Shown: positions 55,872 through 64,000 of the stretch, one piece after another
Position numbering within the stretch: the stretch's first letter is position 1
How the letters are laid out: each line of letters begins with the position of its first letter
Assembly: GCA_947652115.1 (NCBI GenBank)
Contig: OX393572.1
Span: 10,473,594 to 10,537,593 of the forward strand
Length of the DNA stretch: 64,000 nt
Reading direction: 5' to 3'
From: Blastomussa wellsi
Taxonomy: Eukaryota > Cnidaria > Anthozoa > Scleractinia > Plerogyridae
The notes under the pieces: generated by a model
What the model was told of the DNA's origin: nothing
The model's database searches: none
Seen by the model: the letters and a program-made list of their open reading frames with translations, nothing else
Made by a program: the position numbers and the translations under genes

Positions 55872-57092
55872 AAATCGTTAAACAAGTGTCCTTTTTCATG
55901 CGTCCTTCACGAACAAAATTGTTCTTATAACACATTATCTACCTCGGTCATTAATTGTCGCAGAACGTAACTATTTATAGTCCAAACATTAAGACTACAC
56001 AATGCTTGCGTACTTCATCTAAAACAATATAAAACACTACGCAACATTTTGTCAAATAAGAAACAAGTTTAGTTTTAAGCTGGGTTCGTCGATATAATAG
56101 AAGATTATTTACTGGGCCCAGCGATGGCGAGAACAGAAGCCTGCCATTATTTTTAATTCAATTTATCCCAGAAGACAAATGTCCTGACTGTTTTGTTTAA
56201 TTCTTTCGTATGATTTAATAATAAAACGTGCTTTAAAGAATTACCACTCTCTGTGGATCTGGACACTTAAATTTCCAGTAATAATTAATTTATAACTCTG
56301 CCTTGTGTCAAAACGAAATTTAGCTCCAAAGGAACTAATACAAAATCCGTTGGCCCAGAATAACTATCTAAGTAGTTACAAGTTATACAAAGAAATATAA
56401 ATTGGCCACAAAGTTTGACTGCACTGTGACGAATTCACTGGAAAGGCTTGTTGAAACCGCCTGTTCTGCGAGGTCTGTAATATACAACCAGCCAACTACC
56501 GGGATATTGGCATAAGTTAATTAAATGAAATGTCAGTCATTTCTTGTCACCATAAGACAAAAAAAGTTTCGCGAGTGTCGTGCGACACTTCAGGATGACA
56601 TGAAGACAAATACGCCAATGTGAAGAAACCTACGGTTGATATTAAACCCGACGAGAAAATTATTTTGATGACTGTGCACGTCTTACTGGAGTGTGGTACA
56701 CTCAGCTGATTAGCAACAACAGGTAAATAAACCACTGTAGCGAATTTTGTAAAACTGACAGTTCAATGCTTAGCCTTTTGTCGAAGCAAAGTGAAGCAAT
56801 CGGGGAAACAAGTGCCAATTGATGACGAAATACCGCCTCCGCTACGGGCCTGAGCCCACGGTGTTTGTGTCTGAAGTTGCTAGCCTAAGCAACATAAAGT
56901 GTCTGCTCGCGCAATTACTTTCGGTGTATTCACGAGCTCTCACGCTAGTTTTTGATTGGATAAAATAAGTCGGAAAGCCCTCGAGTGGTTCAACGAAGAT
57001 TCGCCAAAACTGCACCTGTTCCTGCTTTTTAAAATTCGCTATGAGCAGCTTATTTATTTACTTCGCGGCACGCTCGGTTCCGACGAGTTTGT
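55872..57092. other. probable DIP2 3' untranslated region
   Basis: AT-rich DNA between the DIP2 stop codon and the candidate polyadenylation signal. No coding frame is supported. Confidence 0.4.
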
Positions 57093-60000
57093 CTACATAT
57101 TATAAGCCACGTAAATAGGATCCAATTGATCCCCGAGGAACCCGTCCCTCAAGTGCATACGTTGCTTTTCCCCGCGAGAGTTGATCGGCACCACTCCAGG
57201 GTCCACCACCACTACCACCCCCACAATCAGCTGTTGTTCATTTAACACAGATGACGTCACTAGTGGGACGACGTCAAGTGCCTCGCTTTCTTCAGCGTCA
57301 AGTTCGACAACCACAACCAAGAGGTTAGTCCATGTGAAGACCGCGCTAGGGAGGGGAGAAGAAGAATTAACGACAAAACTAATTTATCTAAATACGCACG
57401 AGCAACGTCAGGTTCCAGTTAAGAGGATAAACCGCGCTGAACTGAGGGCGGAGGAAGAACTGGCCGCGAGTGAACAGGCCAAGTTGGGAGAGGGTGAAGT
57501 AGTTTCCCCCACCTCCCTCCTAAACCTTTCTCCCTCCTGTTTCTCGCTGCTTTTTCTTCGCCCCATCTTCAATATAGAGAGCCTATTCACAGGCTAGGTT
57601 ATAACACTAATTCAAACAATTCCACATCTTAAATCGCCTTACCGTAAACGCCGCAAACATCTCCAGTCTGAAGAATGGTTTCACATTTCTTATCAGCAAT
57701 CATTAATCAAGCGCACACAAGTTTCTACCTCTCTCTCACTCGAACAGGTGTGGGGCGAGGGACAACTACTAACCTTTCGCATATTGCCCGGTGACATCTT
57801 GTGACCGTGTTCTCGATATCTACAGGGTGATACCGCATACCACGAAGTATCATAGTTTCGTCTAGCGGACCAACCACAAATAACGCATCATGCCGGGCTG
57901 TTGAGAAAAGACAATAACGTACACATGAGCAAGAATAACCTGCAAAGGCGGTCAATTGGCAAGTACAGGACGGGCACCATTGGGGCCAACTGTCCGTCTT
58001 AGAGGTGTCTGGCTTATATAGAGTTTAGAAGAGTGATGGCTAAAAACGAGGCGCAAGGAAAAACACCAGTTGTCCGTTTTATAGAGGTGTCCGTTAAGAC
58101 GAAGTGACTGTATACCATCATTCATTCAATTCTCCATTTCATACAGGTAAGCCTCTTGTAATCACTAAATCACTACGACACTTAACCAGTATATGGTATG
58201 ATCCTACCTCCATCGGTCTGTGTAAAATCTGTTCTCTTGATGAATCCCAGACACCCTGTTCGAGCGTACGTGACCCCAGTCTCTCCCAGGCCCCCGGTGG
58301 TCAGTTTAGCGTTGAAGCGATCATCTGTTTGGATATCCTCGCCTGTCATGAAGTAACCGCTGCCATTGTGCGGGCTATTAACCCAGATCTTCGAAATTTA
58401 GACAACAAATGCATGTTTAGTACATTAGCAAGCACATTAGAATGATTGTTAGGTTACAAAGCGTGAACATAACATATATACCTCTCCGAGATGCGAGTCT
58501 GCACACATGCCCTTTGTTTCGGGATTCGCGATCACCACTTTAACACCAGGCAAAATCTAATGAATAGAAGCAAACCCGTAAAATAACAATTCTTCAGAGA
58601 AGATGTGATGTTCAGGGGAGCAGTCTTCAGCTGTCACCATAATAGCGATGACAGCGTCGCTTTATTTACTTTTGATAAAAACAAGGTTCTTACCTTGCCA
58701 GATTCCAAAAGGCATAAACTGTGTGGACTTCCTCGTTCCACAAGAGTCACCCTGAAACAAATCAGTCAGCACCAGTGACACTGAGCTAAAATGCCTTACA
58801 ATACCTTATTATAGGAAATTAGCGCTCGTGTTAATTAAGGTATTGGAAATTAACGCGACTTCATTTAACGCGAAGTGAAGGATTACTTCCCAATAAAGGA
58901 AATTCACGCGAAAGAGGTGCTTAAATTTCAAAATGAAAGAAATTAACGTGACCACACAAAGCCAAGAAGGAGATGTGTGTGTTTTTGACAGTGATAGTGA
59001 CGAAGCAGCAGAAATATCGTAAATTATTTACTGTTTAAACTGTGAGAAAATTGTGTACAAAATAAAAAGCTACTGTTTCCTAGTTGTCAAAAATGTTTGG
59101 AGTGTATCGAAAATTTGGGACAATAAATAATGGAAATTAACGTCGCGGAAATTAACGCTCCACTTAATTAATGGCGCGGAAATTAACGCTCACAAAAATT
59201 AGCGCGACTTAAATAATTAACGCGAATTTTGGAAATTCGCGTTAATTTCATGTAGCGCTAATTTCCTACGAGGTATGAGAAAACAGATGCTCTTTCATAG
59301 TCTGGCATGTGTCACCAGCTAAAGAAAATGGGAATTTCAAACTGACGGGGTAGCGTAATCTCGATGTAACTAGATTTCCTGACTGCTTTCTATAAAGCAA
59401 ACTCCCAACTCTCTAATGACGTTAAACACAACATTACCTACAATGTATCTCAAGTAACATTGATTCAACCACGGCTGCTTTTAAAATACTCTACCTGTCG
59501 TTTCTTAAGGCTTTCGTGTCGACGTATACACTAGATGCCTCGGGGGTCGAAGCACCCTGAAATGAAAATAAAAGGTAGTTGTGCGCAAAACATGTATAGA
59601 GAAATATTTACTCCAAAAGTACATAACGTTCCACAGTTGCTGAAAGACAAGTACGAGTGGGTCGTTACCTGTGTACAAATGGCAACATTGGCCCTGCATC
59701 CAAATGAAGTACTGACTGCTCGCGCGGACAGACCAAGACCAGAGAAAAGAGTTGAAAACGTTGTTGTCAAGTTTATTCTGGGGCGCTCTTCAGCGACTAC
59801 AACACAGTTCCGAACACAAGTCAAGTTGACACCCTTGGACTGCAACAAAAGGAGGACAAGATATTAGTCGATTGTGAGGATAATTCAACAAATAATGTTA
59901 CGAAAACGATCGTAAATGGTTTCTTTTGGGAATAAATCTCCCACAATACCTTGAGTGCTGGTATTGACTGTCCCAGTCCCTTGGTACATAAATCCATCAC

Positions 60001-63000
60001 CGGATAAGAACAGAACGTGTCACGGACTGAGGAAGAAAAACGGAAAAAATTACACACAGTCATACATCCACTGCTATGATCATTCTTCACTTTGGACTCC
60101 CTTTGTTAGGTTATAGCCAATGAAATAATTTATCCTCAGAGACACTTGTTCCTCGTGCTCAGGCCCCGCTGACTAAGAGGGACAAGTGGTCCTGGGGACG
60201 AAACTTACACTGGCAACAACCGAAAGAGTATGCAAGGAAAGTATTTTCTAAGAGCAATTAACAGCTAATTTCTCCTTACACGGAGTATTGTTGATGAACC
60301 ACTCGATTCTCATAACCTATATTAAGCATTTGTAAGGCGATAAGTGAGGAGAATGTAGCATTTGGATTTGGTCTGAAAGGAAAGCAGTCGGCAGAAGGAA
60401 ACAGTATTTACCTTTGTATTGACTAACTACTGATAACCAAAGAGCTGGATTAGTCTCCAGGTCTCCCGGCGGTATAAGGATTGTGTGGTGTCCAGAGTAG
60501 ACTCTGAAATTAAACATGAACAAAGAGTGTGAATAAAATAGAAAGGATTTTACCGGAATAAAATTGGGCATTCTAGCTGAAGAATTCGTGACCTACCCTG
60601 TTAGACACCAAAGTAGAAATCCCAGTCCGCAGTAAGGATCAAGGCATACGGCGATATCACGAGAAGGATAGAGCTCACAAGCGAGCTTCATGGACCGACA
60701 CAGTGCAGTCACTGCTGAGTGAGACATCTGACAAGAAAAAAAAAAAAACTCATCGAGAAGAGCATGACCTGCAACAAAATACTTCCAGGAAATAACGCCA
60801 ACTAATAGGTAACCATGATCTTTTAACATGGACAATTATGACGTTAATCATCTGGTTTTGTGGCAGTTCAATGAAAGCTATCGAGCAGCACTTTCATGTG
60901 GTACTGTTTATTATGCTGTACAAGGTGGTTCTAACTTTTACGTCTGTGAATGAAACCTTAGTATGTGACCATTCAAATGAAAGCTACTGAGCAGTACTTT
61001 CATGTGGTACTGTTTACAAGGTGATTCAAACGTTTACCCCTAACCCTGGTGTGTGACCATTCAACTGAAAGCTATTGAGCAGTAATTTAACGTGGTACTA
61101 TTTATTATGGTGGACAAGATAGCTCTAACTTTTACGTCCATGGGTGAAACCCTTATTTGACCATCTCTATCAAAAGCTTTTGACAGCAGTTTCAGGCGAC
61201 ACTGCATTTTAAGCCTGCAGACAAAAGCTTTTAATGTGACAATTAAAGAAAGTTGTAGATAAACGGAACATTGTCAAACCTACCTTAACCCCGGACAGCA
61301 TTCCAGTCGTAGAAACACTAAAATCAAGATAAGCGATCATCTCCGGTGTAGGTGCTCTGTACGGATTTGTCAACTTCTTCTTGGGAGCATCATCCACCTC
61401 CACCATTGTGGGCCATGACTTTATGTCCACCACACCCACAGCTTCCTTGGATCTTAGAGCCTTGGCGATGTTGTGAGTCGTTAGCACTGCACGTGACTTG
61501 CTGACATCAATAACCATTTTGACGGTGGGGAGGGTGGAGCTGATGTTGTTGGTGTGAGGGGGACGGACAGGAACTGGTATGAGACCTAAGATGCAAAGTA
61601 ATTTGGTTTTATCAACTGGGTTCATAATGTGAATTGGCCACCGTAAAGAGATTCGAGAGCTGACGTTTCGAGCGTTAGCCCTTCGTCGGAGCGAATCAAG
61701 GAATTGTGGGTCGTGTGTAGTTTATATACAGAAAGATGGAGCTACGCTATTGGTTGGTGCCTGGTAACGTGAAAACACCGGAATAAATTAGTTGAATGAA
61801 AAGCGTTCGTTGATACCGCGAGGATAAAGAGTGCCGATTTCTAGAGTTTTACGGCTTTCCGTGTTTCCTTGGTGAAGGGAAAGGCCGCAGACTGCCATAT
61901 GCTGCTTAGTGATCTGGGAGATTGAAGTGTCTCGCGACCGGTTTCGATGCATTTTCACAGTGTTCAATTTACAATGTACGAATATTAGCTAATAGTTGAT
62001 GGTTTTCCCATGATAACAGCGATTTTCACTGACTTTGCGTTTGCTTTGGTTTTGCATTAACGCACTCAGTGATTGTTTAAACAACGTATCGACCGACAAA
62101 AAGAAAAAAACAACAACCGCGACTCGTTCACACAAGTTTTCCCGCGCTTTGTGTCGGCTACATGTGCTTCCACGAGTTTTTTTGGTTTTACGAGACTCAA
62201 TTAAAAACTTCGCTGTTCGTCTTACCAGCATAAAGACATGCAAACACTGCCACAATGAAGTCCACACCTACGAAAAAAAAAAAAACGACAATAATCAGTT
62301 GAACCAAATATTAATTATCGCAACTTTCTGATATTAAAAGAAGAATTATGCTGTTTATTTATGATAGAAAAAAGTTCAGATCGACAGGATGGACAAAACA
62401 CAACATCCAGCTCCCGGAATACATCAACACCACATAACACGACCTACCATGAGAAACACAAAGGGACAAAAGGGTATTTAATGGAATGTTGCACTTCATT
62501 TTTGCTTGGTGTGAAAATACGCTTGATGTCCCATAAGGAAAGAAAACTTTCCGCTTAAAAACTCAGTTGACTATTTGAAATGTCCACCAAACTTTGGGTG
62601 ATGATGATGATGATGATGACTTTATTAAAGTGTCAGAGTATTTAGCTTTATACAAACTAATTGCGGACATTATTAGTATATAAAAAATATATCTTAACTA
62701 TGGTAGGTCAGGTATACTGTGTATTCGAGGTCACAAAGAAATCTAAGCCAACAATCTGGTTCTTTTCGGACATCTGCTAATGTGTTTAACCCTGTGAAAA
62801 TAGCAATGGAAGCAAGACTAAACATGGGAGCTGCTGATTGATGTTTAGTAATTTGTTTCCATACCAGGAGTGAATAGAAGTGCCACATTATCACCAGAAC
62901 TTAGGCGCCCTTGTTCAACGGCCATCTGAGCAACACGTTCAGCTCGCTTGTGAAGCTGGGTTGTAGTCAGCAAAGAAGCTACTGTACCCTGAAATGCAAC

Positions 63001-63932
63001 AAGATAAAACCTCTTAGCCCTGCACATTTTAGCCGAATATACAGGACATACAACAACCAAAAAACATTGCTGTTGTTGATTAGCCTGCAAAGCAGGCGGT
63101 TTTTGTGGGGGGGGGGGGGGGGAATGCTTCGAAAACAGCGATCACCCTACCCCCTCCCCCCCCTCTTTTTTCCTCTCCCCAGTGTTCGCGCGCTGAAAAT
63201 GGCGGCCGGTCTTTCGTGATCGCTGTTTCCGAAGCATTTCCCCACAAAAACCGCCTGCTTTGAAGGCTATTGTTGATATATACAGCAGTCAACCAAGCTA
63301 ACTGTAGTTACCTTGGCGTTCAGTAATGTAAATAACGTGTGGTCAGGCATGGTTTGTGCTCTCCATTTTAGAATCTCTGCCAGGAATTGGTACTGCAATT
63401 TAAAAGGAAAAATTTGCAGCTAAGTGACAGCTAATTCTTACTCAACTGACAACAAACTAAAACGTCTGAGCTAAAGAAATGTATGACTGAGTCTCGTTGA
63501 AGTCTGAAGGTCTGTTTATACACTCCGCAGAGAAAAGTATCCCTGGAAGGAGGCTCCTCCCCCCCCCCCCCCCATACAGAGCCACGCTGGGTACAAGAAC
63601 TTTGCATACCATTCGTTATAAATAGCCATGAACAGAGTGTTCCTATGTCCCTGAGGAGCAAGTCAACTTTTTTCCATATAAACCTTCTCAAGTCGGTACA
63701 TAAGGAATATGTGTGAAATCGGAAAAGAAATTGGATTGGAAAGATGGGAGAACATTCTTCATATATTTATATATCTGGTCCATAATTTTGAGAGGTCTGA
63801 AATATTAAATTTGTTTTACCTTTCTTGCCATATCACTGTCCTCCTCAATGTCTGCTATCTCCCTCCCAGCAGCACCCCCTATTCTTGTCCCCATGACAAT
63901 GTTCCCGACCATTGTAGCAGCAGGACCAGGCT
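57093..63932 (-). CDS. DIP2: DIP2 (disco-interacting protein 2), C-terminal 15 exons
   Basis: Exons in transcript order: 63820-63932, 63312-63392, 62865-62988, 62226-62267, 61284-61585, 60597-60727, 60412-60503, 59950-60026, 59669-59839, 59495-59556, 58694-58751, 58482-58556, 58208-58388, 57774-57897, 57093-57345. All phases join, giving about 627 residues and a TAG stop. They cover the end of the inter-domain linker (PGPAATMVGNIVMG) and the whole second adenylate-forming (acyl-CoA synthetase-like) domain: GLIPVPVRPPHTNN, YLDFSVSTTGMLSGVK in the place of the P-loop, CLDPYCGLGFLLWCL, VVVAEERPRINLT, ARTGCLGFIKRT, LRGMRYHPVDIENTV, and the end GEKQRMHLRDGFLG..LDPIYVAYNM. DIP2 proteins act in lipid (diacylglycerol) metabolism and neuronal development. 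The DMAP1-binding region and first synthetase-like domain lie beyond the right edge. Exon 62226-62267 is only 42 nt. The first acceptor could be two bases off (AGAG). Confidence 0.95.
58801..59276. mobile_element. 476-bp TIR element in a DIP2 intron
   Basis: ATACCTTATTATAGGAAATT then AGCGCT on the left; the reverse complement of the right end is ATACCTCGTAGGAAATTAGC then GCTAC. The body is dense in GAAATTAACGCGA words in both strands. It lies in the intron between DIP2 exons 59495-59556 and 58694-58751. No clear target duplication. Confidence 0.6.
60867..61215. repeat. tandem repeat, about 3.5 units of 90-105 bp
   Basis: Units start at about 60867, 60971, 61059 and 61165 and share TGAAAGCTAYTGAGCAGTA, TTTCATGTGGTACTGTTTA and TGTGACCATTCAA. 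It fills much of the DIP2 intron between exons 61284-61585 and 60597-60727. Confidence 0.65.
61608..61713. repeat. dispersed repeat end, copy 2 (Penelope-type terminus)
   Basis: Matches 52385-52498 over the whole length (TTTTATCAACTGGGTTCATA, GGCCACCGTAAAGAGATTCG, CTGACGTTTCGAGCGTTAGC, CCTTCGTCGGAGCGAATCAA). It starts 22 bp upstream of the acceptor of the DIP2 exon at 61284-61585. Further repeat-like sequence continues to about 61970. Confidence 0.6.
63081..63269. mobile_element. 189-bp MITE with 8-bp target duplication
   Basis: TAGCCTGCAAAGCAGGCGGT continues TTTTGTGGGG on the left; the right end is the reverse complement (ACAAAAACCGCCTGCTTTGA then AGGCTA). Inner arms AATGCTTCGAAAACAGCGAT and ATCGCTGTTTCCGAAGCATT also pair. 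TTGTTGAT flanks both ends exactly (63073-63080, 63270-63277), the size of a hAT duplication. It is in a DIP2 intron. Confidence 0.75.
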
Positions 63933-64000
63933 CTGAGGAGAGATGATCAATATGAAAATTCTCTTTACTGCTTTAAGTACATTTTATACAATCCCCCCTC

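Noticed and set aside
59535..59867. 110-codon plus-strand frame
   Set aside because: Antisense shadow of two DIP2 exons (59495-59556 and 59669-59839).
1..64000. CRISPR arrays, operons, prokaryotic signals
   Set aside because: The direct repeats present are satellites or transposons without unique spacers, and the genes are intron-bearing metazoan genes.

Overview
The window looks like nuclear DNA of a cnidarian, most likely a hexacoral such as a stony coral. The genes are metazoan (stonin, CWC22, a Spot14/MID1IP1 relative, a roadblock dynein light chain, DIP2, SLC35F5) and most are cut by many GT-AG introns. The space between exons is filled with short inverted-repeat elements, tRNA-derived SINEs, Penelope-like remnants and minisatellites. 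The cnidarian assignment is inference from gene and repeat style; no species-diagnostic locus is present.

Layout. 0.3-0.5 kb: a RecQ-like helicase fragment with an altered Walker A motif (minus). 1.9-5.3 kb: the 5' exons of an SLC35F5-like membrane transporter (minus), whose 3' part is not recognisable here. 5.3-11.4 kb: repeats, with a decayed Penelope-like element carrying a GIY-YIG endonuclease end. 11.4-16.6 kb: a stonin gene (plus), mostly one 3.15 kb exon, with a likely short 3' coding exon. 20.0-41.9 kb: a complete 26-exon CWC22 gene (plus) whose exons join in frame to 778 codons plus stop. One CWC22 intron holds a 1.3 kb inverted-repeat element with a 6-bp target duplication; inside it, on the opposite strand, is a phase-consistent two-exon ORF of 131 residues that resembles a HIRAN domain. 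44.5-45.3 kb: a protein with two tandem Spot14-type domains (minus). 49.3-49.7 kb: a roadblock dynein light chain (minus). 49.7-50.3 kb and 54.2-54.9 kb: a CAGT/CGGT satellite and a 10-bp minisatellite. 52.4-54.0 kb: a broken gag/protease retroelement (minus). 57.1-63.9 kb: the last 15 exons recognised of DIP2 (minus), whose 5' part lies beyond the right edge.

The host genes have unrelated housekeeping roles (vesicle recycling, pre-mRNA splicing, lipid metabolism, dynein transport, acyl-adenylate chemistry, membrane transport) and do not form a pathway. The most notable features are the intronic TIR element with its own spliced ORF, the duplicated Spot14 protein, a stonin stop codon that overlaps a candidate splice donor, and a set of small inverted-repeat transposon families defined here from terminal repeats and target-site duplications.
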